Shown here piece after piece: positions 32,280 through 41,650 of a stretch of DNA of 64,000 nt (position 1 is its first letter; every line of letters begins with the position of its first letter). The DNA comes from Apodemia mormo (Eukaryota > Arthropoda > Insecta > Lepidoptera > Riodinidae): the NCBI GenBank assembly GCA_036924255.1, contig JAUPFN010000010.1, forward strand, positions 2,446,501-2,510,500, given 5' to 3'. Made by a program: the position numbers and the translations under genes. The notes below the pieces were generated by a model. That model was not told where the DNA came from. It saw only the letters and a list, made by a program, of their open reading frames with translations, and searched no databases.

Positions 32280-33600
32280 GGGTAGACCTACAACAGATGC
32301 TGCGCGCCTTAAAAAATATAGATCTCAAGAAACCGGAACGGATAAAAGTAGTCGTCTCCGTAAAAATGCTATTCAAAACACAATGTCACGTTCTTATGAG
32401 GCTATTAAAGATCATGAAAAACGTTTGTTGGCCACGAAAGCATACATGAAATTACGCTAACGTCAAGAAATTTTTGTACAGTATAATTCTAATCCAAGAG
32501 CGTATAGCGAATGAGTCTTTTGAGCGGAGAGCTAATATATTTGGTCTCAATAATGAGCGTCTAGCGAACGAATCTGCCGAGCCGAAAGCTCATAGAATTG
32601 GTCTCATTTAGCTAAGAAGTCCGCCGAGCAGAGAGCTACGACACCGTACAGCAACCGAGTCTGCACAGCAACGTGAGAACCGGCTCGCGGCAGCGCGTCA
32701 GACGTCACAAAGGCTTCGTACAATGACTGAGCGTAATTTTATAACCACCTTACGTCAATATGCTGAAATATCATGCACAATCTGTTAGAAATTATTATAT
32801 CCAAAACAAGACACGTCATTAGCCACAGCATATTTTGATTTCCTTCCGGAGGAGCTACCGTTGCTCGACTGCCATAAAAAAAAAAGTTCCTTCTCAGAAC
32901 TGGAGTAACATGGAAGTTATGTCTATCTCCTGAACTAACCGAATTGACAGATGTCGAACAAAGACTTTTGTGTCAAGAGTAGTTCCTTTTATAACTAGTT
33001 ACCACCAAGCACCAAAGTGCTCGTCAACACAAATCAAATGAGCCCAAACTCGATAGAGTTGTGTCATTTTAGTACTGAGCTCCTATGGCCACCTTCTGGC
33101 TTCATCATCGGAACTTGGAGGATCCTAGTTACCACGAAGCACCGTTATGCTCGTCAACACGCATCAAACGAGCCCAAACTCGATAGAGTTGTGTCATTTA
33201 ATTACTGAGCTCCTATGGACACCTTTTGGCTTCGTCATCGGACCCTGCAGGATCCTAGTTACCACCAAGTACCAAAGTGCTCGTCAACACGAATCAGACG
33301 AGCCCAAAGTCGATAGAGTTGTGTAATTTAAGTACTGAGCTCATATGGTCACCTTCTGGCTTCAACATCAGACCCTGGAGGATCCTAGTTACCACCAAGC
33401 ACCAAAGTGCTCGTCGACTTCGATCAAACGAGTCCAAACTCGATAGAGGTCTGTCATTTAATTACTGAGCTCCTATGGCCACCTTCTGGCTTCATCATCG
33501 GACCCTGGAAGATCCTAGTTACCACCAAGTACCAAAGTGCTTGTCAACACGAGTGAAACGAGCCCAAAGTTGATAGAGTCTTATTATTAAACGATTTTTA
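32280..33600 (+). pseudogene. Helitron Rep/helicase N-terminal relic, copy A
   Basis: The frame starts MGRPTTDAARLKKYRSQETG and stays open to 32460. Interrupted frames then show ERLANES/SAEQRA arrays, TERNFITTLRQYAEISCTIC, LLYPKQDTSLATA, and SPELTELTDVEQRLL. In animal Helitron proteins the same order is seen: an arginine/glutamate-rich N-terminus with Glu-Gln-Arg repeats, a CxxC with a YPxQ motif, then the sequence Leu-Thr-x-x-Glu-x-Arg-Leu-Leu-Ser-Arg that opens the Helitron-like N domain. Several stops and frameshifts kill it, and no HUH nuclease or helicase motif follows. Instead the 130-bp array starts at about 33001. The paralogue at 39755-40990 has the same structure. Confidence 0.6.
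33001..33600 (+). repeat. 130-bp minisatellite, 5 units (copy A)
   Basis: 'gctcgtcaacac' or its variant recurs at 33019, 33149, 33279, 33409 and 33539, exactly 130 bp apart. Each unit also has 'actcgatagagttgtgtcat', 'gagctcctatgg' and 'caggatcctagttaccacc'-type sequence. Since 130 is not a multiple of 3 the reading frame rotates each unit, so the array is not a protein repeat. It begins where Helitron coding similarity ends. Confidence 0.93.
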
Positions 33601-33697
33601 ACCATTTAATTACCGAGTTCCTGTTGTCGCCTTTCGATTCCATCATCAGATCAGGTCTATCTCATAATAAGTTTTCATTGTCATCCAATTTACGTAC

Positions 33698-34060
33698 TGT
33701 TACATCCCTATTTTCCACGCAATAATGCTGAAGTGCATATAAGCTGGATAGTCAGCAATATATATGTATAAATACTCGCTTTTTCCCAAATATTCTTCAG
33801 TTAGATATTCTCTAGCCTAAACGCTGCCCAGCTACGGACCTGGTTTCTGCCCGCCGGCCTGGACACAGCGAATAGACTAGTGCTATATCCATACTCCGGG
33901 TCGCAATAACCCTTCACAAGGGAACCGCGAAAAAGTGTGATCCAAGTTAGAGTGTTTATAGTTAAAGTCCCATTAGTTAGTAATTGTAGAAAGTGAAATA
34001 AATAACTTGTGTTCCGAAAAAGTGCTTTTTTTTATAAGTGCTCGGAGGCGCAACCTAACA
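33698..34060 (+). mobile_element. Solo LTR, 363 bp, with empty-site proof
   Basis: Ends TGTTACATCCC and GCAACCTAACA (inverted TGTTA/TAACA), flanked by gtac at 33694-33697 and 34061-34064. A TATA box (gtataaatact) lies at about 33767 and aataaataac near 33998. The paralogous segment at 41050-41070 runs straight through the site without the LTR, so removal of the LTR plus one gtac restores continuity. Only a solo LTR remains. Superfamily uncertain (Ty3/gypsy or Bel/Pao by duplication length). Confidence 0.93.
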
Positions 34061-34064
34061 GTAC

Positions 34065-34345
34065 GTATACAAAATTTCAGCTCAATCGGTAACCGGGAAG
34101 TGGATCAAATTTACTTGCAAGATTTCATTTCAGACATCGGCATAGGTAAAATAAATAAAAAATGCTCATAAAATAAAAACTACTGGGCCTACCTAAATCA
34201 AATTTTTATGAGACCAATTCGAAGCTATTCCGCATCAAACAAAAAAAGAATCACGTAATTCGGTTCAGAAACTTCGGAGAAATCGGTGTACATACGTAAA
34301 AAAAAATATACCGGCCGAATTGAGAACCTCCTCTTTTTTTTGAAG
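34065..34345 (+). repeat. 3' flank of Helitron relic, copy A
   Basis: 'tttcagctcaatcggtaacc' through 'ttgaagtcggttaac' is shared with 41068-41345. By recall the terminal 'gaagtcggtt' motif is a frequent lepidopteran repeat end. Confidence 0.8.
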
Positions 34346-34404
34346 TCGGTTAACAAATAAAACTCTACCACCTAGTAGTCACGATGGTAATATATATATC
34401 TATA

Positions 34405-34613
34405 TCTATACATATAATAAAATCGTAGGAAAGTCAATGTATGTCCGGGGTAAACTCAAAAAGTACTGCATGGATTTGCTTCAAATTTTGCATGAATATT
34501 ACTAAAAGGTCGGGTCAACATATAAGCTACATATTATCACGCTATCACCAACGGGAGAGGAGCTGTGCGGAGTAAATGAAGTCCGCGCGAACGAAGTCGC
34601 CGGCAACAGCTAG
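34405..34613 (+). mobile_element. Complete non-autonomous Helitron, 209 bp
   Basis: Same family and exactly the same length as 9629-9837: A|TCTATACATATAATAAAATC ... CAACAGCTAG|T. It lies 60 bp after the 'gaagtcggtt' end of copy A, as does the relative at 41379 after copy B. Confidence 0.88.
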
Positions 34614-34851
34614 TGGAACATATAATCAGTCATTCATCTTCAACGAACTACCTGATATAATGGCAGATGTCTATTTTCCAAAGTGACTAACATGGAGAAG
34701 CTTAAAAGAGATTCTATGGAGTCAAACGAAGTCATAGAGTCATGGCAGTATTTCGAATAAAATTATTTGTTGACCACACAAACGCTTGGCCGTGTCGGTA
34801 TTTAAACACAAATCCCATCACTTGCTTACGCAGATCCACTAACCAAGATTT

Positions 34852-35187
34852 CCCCGTGTTGGTTCTGGCTCCTTTGAACATTAGACCATCGGCTGTTCTG
34901 CCAGTCAGTTCGTAAGAGGCGGACGATGGGCAATGCAAGTCACTTCCATCGTGGCTACTAGGTGGTAGAGCTCTCCATTGTCTCGTCCGAGTCTAGAACT
35001 ATCGCCTTACCTATTCCTGCCGCAAGAGCTTGTCACTATCATGTTCCGGTTTGGAGAGTAAGGTAGCGGTTAAGCTTGTGCAAGTGGTATTAACACCTCG
35101 CCACACGGACAGCAAAACACCGTTAACGCTGTTGTTGTCTCTTTCCATCAGGAGACTCGTCTGCTAGTTTGCTATCTTATGACAGAC
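34852..35187 (+). repeat. Repeat family A, near full length
   Basis: From 'ccccgtgttggttctggctc' to 'gctatcttatgacagacata', with several small deletions. Confidence 0.82.
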
Positions 35188-35217
35188 ATAAATACAGACA
35201 AAGAGACAAACAGGCAA

Positions 35218-35225
<8 letters not shown>

Positions 35226-35255
<30 letters not shown>

Positions 35256-35413
35256 GGACGGACGGACGGACGGACGGACAGACAGACAGACAAAAATTCT
35301 AAAAACAATAATTTTAACTTCGATATCGATTGTAGATCACGCCCTAAGTATTCTTTTAAAAAAATGTTTAATGTACAATTTTGACTTTCCTACGATTTTA
35401 TTATATGTATAGA
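35226..35413 (-). mobile_element. Helitron fragment with expanded GACA/GACG tract
   Basis: The minus strand starts TCTATACATATAATAAAATC after an A and contains the 'gggcgtgatctacaatcgat' segment also present in 41379-41650. The (CTGT)n that normally follows has expanded here to about 65 bp of GACA/GACG (35226-35293), and the rest of the element is missing. Confidence 0.75.
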
Positions 35414-35639
35414 TGAGTTGAAAAAAACGAGTTATTAGTTAAAATTAATAAATCAATTAATTCATAGCACGGTTTTTGGAATCGGCACGGTAATCAATTA
35501 GGTATATAACTCGTATACTAAATAGTAAATATACTAATTTTTTATCGCGGTTTTAGTACGTTTTATTTCCTTCAATAAGTGAATAAAGTAACCTGAAAGA
35601 TCACATTTAAATTTTTTATTTCCGTGAATCCAATTTCTT

Positions 35640-35870
35640 ATACACTCTCTAAACTCCTTAAATAATTCCGATGAAGTAACTTTATTTATAAATTAGTCAG
35701 AACTCATCGGTATTCTCGTGGAAATTAACTAAAGAGGATATTTGATCTCCTCGAGTCAGTCACGTCTCGCGGTTCAAACTTCCAATATACGGCGGTACGC
35801 CAATACGTGAGCCGTACGTAGACTGCGTTAATCGTAAAGTGTTTCTGGTTGAAAATTTATCGCATATATG
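35640..35870 (+). repeat. Dispersed repeat G, copy 1
   Basis: Shares 'gtattctcgtg', 'aactaaagaggatattt', 'tctcctcgagtcagtcacgt', 'cgccaatacgtgagccgtac' and following sequence with 43430-43650 in the same orientation. Class unknown; no coding frame. Confidence 0.7.
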
Positions 35871-35929
35871 AAAATAATAAAAATTAAAAAATTTAACCGA
35901 CTTCATATTTTTTTTTCCCACCACTGTAA

Positions 35930-36217
35930 CTTCTGTAAACCAGAATCAACAGCGGCAACCGTCCTGATAACCTCTGAGTTGCGAGCTCAGGGTGCCCTGG
36001 GGAAAAGCTAAGCTGTCTTGGATCCCGTAACGAAATTAATCAGAAGTATATAGGAGGAGTAGGGAAATACATCCTGTTTCCCTCCCTTTTTAGCAGGAGA
36101 CAGCAAAATGTTAAAAGCATAAAAATGCTACGAAATGAGACTTTTACAATCAGGTTAAGCCCGATTGCTATTGCACCACGGAAGTTTGGAAATTAGGGAC
36201 CTACCAAAATGGCCTAC
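35930..36217 (-). repeat. Probable 3' UTR of the R1/LOA-like LINE
   Basis: Non-coding, locally less AT-rich sequence directly downstream of the LINE coding end on the same strand, up to the 'accgacttc' motif near 35900. Confidence 0.45.
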
Positions 36218-36736
36218 TTAATTTTGCTTCCAGTAGTAAGTGTGACAAAATTGTTTGAAGGCACGGAAGTTCCCACGTGTACCCACAAGATCGGAGTAAT
36301 AAATTACACCGGATATACATTGGATACTATCAAGCATTTGACGACGTTCGTTTTGCCAAAGATTACACTCCCAAAGAATGTGATGTGCAGTTTGTTCATA
36401 TTTACAGTTTAATGCAGAGCACTCGCAAAAGGGAGAAGGAACTAATTTAAACGAGAATAATTTAGCTTTAAAATTACCGTGGCTAGTGAGAAACTGTGCA
36501 ACACAATGATCTATTTCTATCCAAGTTTTACTTAAGCGATCCCGGATGCACGGGAAAAAGTTATATAAATGCCGTCCTTTAGTTGAACAAGACCAACGCG
36601 ACTGCCATTCATCAATTAATTCATTAGTAACGTCGATTACGGGATTAAAAAGGCGACGTATTTTTGTTTGGGCTTGCGAGTTGATAAATTCTGGGTTAGT
36701 AAAATTCCTAGAATTGTGAAAGACTTCATATATCAA
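36218..36736 (-). pseudogene. R1/LOA-like LINE ORF2 C-terminus
   Basis: 172 codons remain open. The protein reads IDEWQSRWSCSTKGR (residues 41-55), then DHCVAQFLTSHGNFKAKL (76-93) and a CxC...H...C pattern (C104, C106, H118 or H119, C124) in CECSAL...HHILWECNLW. This order, a Trp-Gln-x-Arg-Trp motif, a Gln-phe-Leu-Thr-x-His-Gly-x-Phe block and a His-Ile-Leu-trp-Glu-Cys zinc-like motif, is typical of the region after the RNase H domain in R1, LOA and related non-LTR elements. RT and endonuclease are absent and the 5' side stops at unrelated repeat DNA near 36740, so the copy is 5'-truncated. The open frame suggests it is relatively young. Confidence 0.75.
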
Positions 36737-36774
36737 CTATACTCATATCTCAAAAACTACTCAATCGATTTTCA

Positions 36775-37028
36775 GGCCATATCCCCGAAGGGGTAGGCAG
36801 AGGTACAACAAGTGCACCCACGATTAGCCGAAGATACTTGGTCCCACAAATGTGATAGGTGGCAAGCCTATCGCCAACCGGGAACTTTCCAATCCCGGGC
36901 AACTTCGTGTTTCTCAGAAAACTGAAAAAAACACTTTTTTATGTGCCCGACTCGGGAATTATACCCGGAACCTCATGTGGTCAACGCCAACGCTGGACCA
37001 CTAGACCACACAATCGACCACAGAGGTT
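36775..37028 (-). mobile_element. SINE type B, full length
   Basis: Complement of the 15043 copy: 'ggtaggcagaggtacaacaa', 'cacgattagccgaagatact', 'tttctcagaaaactgaaaaa', then the tRNA-like head with B-box complement 'gaattatacccggaacctca'. Confidence 0.82.
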
Positions 37029-37084
37029 TTTTTTTTTACTTTTTTTACTAAATCGATTTTACAGCGTAATTTTAATGTTTTAAA

Positions 37085-37757
37085 ATTTGAATCGATTTTA
37101 ATTTTTGAAACGGCATTTGACGTAGTTTTTTTTGTACTAAAATAACGTAGAAGATCAAAAAATATAGCTTGAAAAATGTTAAAGTTTTGTTGAAAAAACA
37201 CTTTATTCAAAATTTTTTGTCGACGATAAATCCTGAACGGATAAACTGATTTTGATGCAATTTGTGCATTGGAAGCAATTTTTTGAGGAAAAGAGCTGAT
37301 TAGAATTTGTACTCAAGCGGTACATAAATCTGGAAGTTATATTAAAAAATACTGTATCGTTAAAATTTTTTTTGAGGTTTTTGCGAATATTCTCAAAATT
37401 TTCTGGATGGATGGTTCAACTTACACTTCCTGAAAATTTGAACCTATTCGGGTTCAAATTTTCAGGAAATGTAAGTTGAGCGGAATCCAATCGAATGCCA
37501 TAAACCGCGTTTAGACCGGTCAAGTCGTTCAAAAATTATGAGATGTTTACATACACACAGAGAGACATACTTACATATATACATACATACATACATACAG
37601 ACGTACTGACGTCATCGTTAAAATAGTCGAAAAAGGTCCTATAACTCGATTTTCGAAAATTGGGGTAAAGTCAGTAGTTTCCTGATTCACATACGTAGCA
37701 GCAAGTTAAAAATCTTTAAATTGGTTGACCCTGCAGGCTATTAAACTTTCCGCTAAA
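37085..37757 (-). mobile_element. Family F element, rearranged
   Basis: Complement of the family F landmarks, with an ATAC microsatellite at 37575-37600 in place of TG. At 37700-37757 the right-hand terminus (ttagcggaaagttt... on the minus strand) is joined directly to the left terminus (aacttgctgctacg), as if two elements abutted or a circle had been opened. Confidence 0.65.
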
Positions 37758-37768
37758 AATTTTTTTAT

Positions 37769-37864
<96 letters not shown>
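37769..37864. repeat. (TA)n microsatellite, about 95 bp
   Basis: Uninterrupted TA run. The open frame across it is an artefact. Confidence 0.98.
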
Positions 37865-37865
<1 letters not shown>

Positions 37866-37867
<2 letters not shown>

Positions 37868-39290
37868 TACGTGTGTGAAATTTCACGTTTCTAGCCTCAA
37901 AGGTTTGGCCTGTACGTTTATATAAATAAAATATATAAAACTTTCATGCTCTATTTTACCCTGTAAGGAAATTTATTGTTGCTGTACTCAATTCATATGA
38001 AATGTAATGCAAATATGTCCAAGGAATAAAAAAAATATATAAAATTTTATATCGTATTGACCGCTCCGTTGGTCAAGTGGTTAGGGACCCTGACTACGCA
38101 AGCAACGGGGCTCGGGTTCAATCCCCGACGGTGACAAACATTTGTGTGATGAGCATAAATGTTTGTATTTCCAGGTTTGGGTGTTTATTATGTACATAAA
38201 AGTATTTATATATGTATTTCTATGTATTAGTATCGTTGGGTAACACCCATAACACAAGCAAATAATTTGCTTACTTTGGGGTTAGATCAGTCAGTGTAAT
38301 TTGTCCCGTGAATATTTATATTTATATTTATCCCCATTAGAGTTGAATTTTGAGAAATCCTTCCTTAGTGGATGCCAACGTCATAAGAGGAATACGTTTG
38401 CGACATTTCAAGTTTCTAGCCCTGAGGATTTGGACTGTGACTTTATATAAAACTTTCATCCCCTATTTTACCCACTAAGAGGCTGAATTTTGGACAACGT
38501 GGAAATACATAACTCATTATTTTTGTCGTATTCAACGCATACGAAATTTTATGAAAGTATGTCCAAGGAATATAAAATTTCAAAGAAATTTCATCCCCTA
38601 TTACACCCCCTTGAGGGTTGAATTTTGAATAGTCTTTCCTTAGTAGATGCGTACGTCATGGGAGGAATATTTTTGCGAAATTTTAAGTTTTTTTACTTAA
38701 GGGTTTGGCTTGTGCGCTTATATATCCTATTATTTTTTTATTTTATCTTCTTAGGCGTTGAATTTTGAAAAACGCTGAAATACATAACTCATTATTATTG
38801 CTGTACTCAATTCATATGAAATGTCATGCAAATATGTCCAAGGAATAAAAATTTTAAAGCTTTCTTCCCCTATTTCACCCCTTTGAAGGTTGAATTTTTA
38901 ATGATGGTTTCTTAGTGGATTCTTACGTCATAAGATAAATACGTGTGCAAAATTTCATGTGTCTAACACTAACGGTTTGGCAATGGTTTGCGCGAATGTA
39001 TAAAACCTTCATCTTCTATTTTACCCTTTCAAAGATCGAATTTTAAAAAACTCTTGAACACATCATTCATTATTTATTTTTTACTCAATTCATACGAATT
39101 TTCATGGGAATATGTCCAGGGAATAAAAAGTTTCATACAAACATTTATCCCCAATTTCACCCCCTTATGGATTGAATTTTGAAAAATCCTTCCTTAGTGG
39201 ATGCCTACATCATAAGGAAAATACGTGTGCGAAATTTCAAACTTCTAGCCCTAAGGGTTTAGCCTGTGCGTTGATACCTCAGTCAGTCAC
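37866..39290. repeat. Tandem array, period about 275 bp
   Basis: 'ttccttagtggatgc' or a variant recurs near 38357, 38636, 38907 and 39188, giving steps of about 279, 271 and 281 bp. Each unit has 'gaaatttcaagtttctagcc', 'ggtttggcctgtgc', 'catcccctatttcaccccc' and 'atatgtccaaggaataaa'. About 4.5 diverged units are visible after allowing for the SINE at 38057. One unit in opposite orientation lies in the Helitron at 22200-22597. Confidence 0.82.
38057..38325 (+). mobile_element. tRNA-headed SINE type C, full length
   Basis: The head 'tggtcaagtggttagggacc' has an A-box-like part, then 'cgggttcaatccccgacgg' (B-box), the body 'catttgtgtgatgagcataa', 'tatttctatgtattagtatc', and a tail ending 'gtaatttgtcccgtgaat'. 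It sits inside the 275-bp array. Copies elsewhere: 24957-25195 (-), 51063-51232 (+), partials at 2768, 17221 and 25505. The head is tRNA-like but the stems do not form a complete tRNA. Confidence 0.82.
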
Positions 39291-39299
39291 TTTTGCCTT

Positions 39300-39755
39300 T
39301 TTTTTAAATAATAATTACTAAAATTTATTCAACAGAATTCCTAAACTAAATGGTCATGTAAATTAATGTAGATTTATCAATTAAGTTAAAACACATCGAA
39401 ATATTTAATTTAGAATTTACACCACATAATGGTAGAATATGTTGGTAGCTTAATTTATTTTTAACAACTTGTAACACCCATATTTTTGCAAATAAATATT
39501 TTCTTTCTTTCTTTCAAAAATTTATGTATTCAAGACGTCCGCGTCCATCAAAGACTTCTGCCCGCGCGTGCGTGCCGAATTGGCTTGGCACCGACTTCAA
39601 ACCTATTAGTAAATAGCACATATAAATAACAGGTAGTATTTAATTAATATTAAATCTTTATTATTTTTTACATTTTAGTTTTTGAAGTCGGTTTTTTTAA
39701 CGTAGTTATTTTTATTTAATACTTTTTAGTGTATTGTTGTATTGTCAATTATTTA
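39300..39755 (+). repeat. (TTTC)n-tailed repeat and 'aagtcggtt' block upstream of copy B
   Basis: 39300-39525 ends 'aataaatattttctttcttt' like a LINE tail. 39587-39755 carries 'ccgacttcaaacctattagt' and 'tttttgaagtcggtttt', which can pair over about 20 bp. Both parts appear inverted at 31553-31960, and the second part appears directly at 32104-32240. Confidence 0.7.
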
Positions 39756-40990
39756 TGGGTAGACCTACAACAGATGCTGCGCGCCTTAAAAAATATAGAT
39801 CTCAAGAAACCGGAACGGATAAAAGTAGTCGTCTCCGTAAAAATGCTATTCGAAACACAATGTCACGTTCTTATGAGGCTATTAAAGATCATAAAAAACG
39901 TTTGTTGGCCACGAAATCATACATGAAATTACGCTAACGTCAAGAAATTTTTGTACGGTATAATTCTAAACTCGGTAAGATCCAAGAGCGTATAGTAAAT
40001 GAGTCTTTTGAGCGGAGAGCTAATATATTTGGTCTCAATAATGAGCGTCTAGCGAACGAATCTGGCGAGCCGAAAGCTCATAGAATTGGTCTCATTAAGG
40101 AGCATTTAGCTAAGGAGTCCGCCGAGCAGAGAGCTACGACACCGTACAGCAACCGAGGCTGCACAGCAACGTGAGAACCGGCTAGCGGCAGCGCGTCAGA
40201 CGTCACAAAAGCTTCGTTCAATGACAGCGTAATTTTATAACCACCTTACGTCAATATGTTAAAGTACCATGCACAATCTGTAATAAATTGTTATATCCAA
40301 AACAAGACACGTCATTAGCCACAGCACATTTTGATTTCCTTCCGGAGAAGCTACCGTTGCTCGACTACCATAAAAAAAAAGTTCCTTCTCAGAACTGGAA
40401 TAACATGGAAGTTATATCTATCTCCTGAACTAACCGAATTGACAGATGTAGGTAGAAAGAATTTTGTGTCAAGAGTAGTTCCTTTTATAACTAGTTACCA
40501 CGAAGCACCGTAGTGCTCGGCAACACGAATCAAATGAGCCCAAACTCGATAGAGTTGTGTCATTTAATTACTGAGCTCCTATGGACACCTTTTGGCTTTG
40601 TCATCGGACCCTGCAGGATCCTAGTTACCACCAAGTATCAAAGTGCTCGTCAACACGAATCAGACGAGCCCAAATTCGATAGAGTTGTGTCATTTAATTA
40701 CTGAGCTCCTATGGTCACCTTCTGGCTTTAACATCAGACCCTGGAGGATCCTAGTTACCACCAAGCACCAAAGTGCTCGTCGACTTCGATCAAACGAGCC
40801 CAAACTCGATAGAGGTCTGTCATTTAATTACTGAGCTCCTATGGCCACCTTCTGGCTTCATCATCGGACCCTGGAAGATCCTAGTTACCACCAAATATCA
40901 AAGTGCTCGTCAACACGAATGAAACGAGCCCAATGTCGATAGAGTCTTGTTAATAAACGATTTTTAACCATTTAATTACTGAGTTCCTGT
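39755..40990 (+). pseudogene. Helitron N-terminal relic, copy B
   Basis: Paralogue of 32280-33600, with few differences by eye. The frame MGRPTTDAARLKKYRSQETG is open to 39937, then broken frames include SRVVPFITSYHEAP, the expected Ser-Arg-x-x-Pro-Phe that follows the Leu-Thr-x-x-Glu motif in Helitron proteins. Copy B keeps a segment ('ctcggtaagatccaagagcg' and 'aaggagcatttagctaagga') that is shortened in copy A. The 130-bp array here has 4 units instead of 5. No nuclease or helicase motif is present. Confidence 0.6.
40491..40990 (+). repeat. 130-bp minisatellite, 4 units (copy B)
   Basis: 'gtgctcg' marks at 40513, 40643, 40773 and 40903 are exactly 130 bp apart. The unit sequence is the same as in copy A. 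Confidence 0.93.
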
Positions 40991-41049
40991 TGCCGCCTTC
41001 CGATTCCATCATTAAATCAGGTCTATCTCATAATAAGTTTTCATTGTCA

Positions 41050-41345
41050 TCCAATTTACATACGTATACAAAATTTCAGCTCAATCGGTAACCGGGAAGT
41101 GGATCAAATTTACTTGCAAGATTTGATTTCAGACATCGGCATAGGTAAAATAAATAAAAAATTCAGGTAGGCCCCTACCTGAATCAAATTTTTATGGGAC
41201 CAATTCGAAGCTATTCCGCATCAAACAAAAAAAGAATCACGTAAATCGGTTCAGAAACCTCGGAGAAATCGGTGTACATACATAAAAAAATATATATACC
41301 GGCCGAATTGAGAACCTCCTCCTTTTTTTTAAGTCGGTTAAAAAA
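41050..41345 (+). repeat. 3' flank of copy B, LTR empty site
   Basis: 'catccaatttacatacgtat' continues directly into 'acaaaatttcagctcaatc', the uninterrupted form of the sequence that carries the solo LTR in copy A. It ends 'tttaagtcggttaaaa'. Confidence 0.88.
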
Positions 41346-41378
41346 AGGTTGCTCGTCAAGATACAGGCTGCCAAGAAA

Positions 41379-41650
41379 TCTATACATATAATAAAATCGT
41401 AGGAAAGTCAAAATTGTACATTGAATATTTTTTTTTTAAATATTTGGGGCGTGATCTACAATCGATATCAAAGCCAAATATATAGTTTTTAGAATTTTTA
41501 TCTGTTTGTCTGTATGTATGTCCGGGGTAAACTCAAAAAGTACTGCATGGATTTACTTCAAATTTTGTATGAATATTACTAAAAAGTCGGGTCAACATAT
41601 AGGCTACATATTATCACGCTATCACCTAAGGGGGAGGAGCTGTGTGGGTT
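41379..41650 (+). mobile_element. Helitron, longer variant, 3' end lost
   Basis: A|TCTATACATATAATAAAATC start, then about 110 bp ('ggggcgtgatctacaatcga' and a CTGT tract) missing from the 209-bp form but found at 35226-35413. Then comes the common body to 'atcacgctatcacctaaggg'. The hairpin and CTAG are absent. Confidence 0.75.

Noticed and set aside
33017..33468. Open frames with 'LVNTNQTSP' repeats, 63 codons each
   Set aside because: They arise from the 130-bp minisatellite read in rotating frames, and each is closed by a stop in the next unit.
33001..33600. Regularly spaced 130-bp repeats as a CRISPR array
   Set aside because: The whole 130-bp unit repeats with no unique spacers, and the context is an animal Helitron relic.
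38057..38135. Possible functional tRNA gene
   Set aside because: The head is tRNA-like but is followed by a dispersed SINE body found at several other sites.
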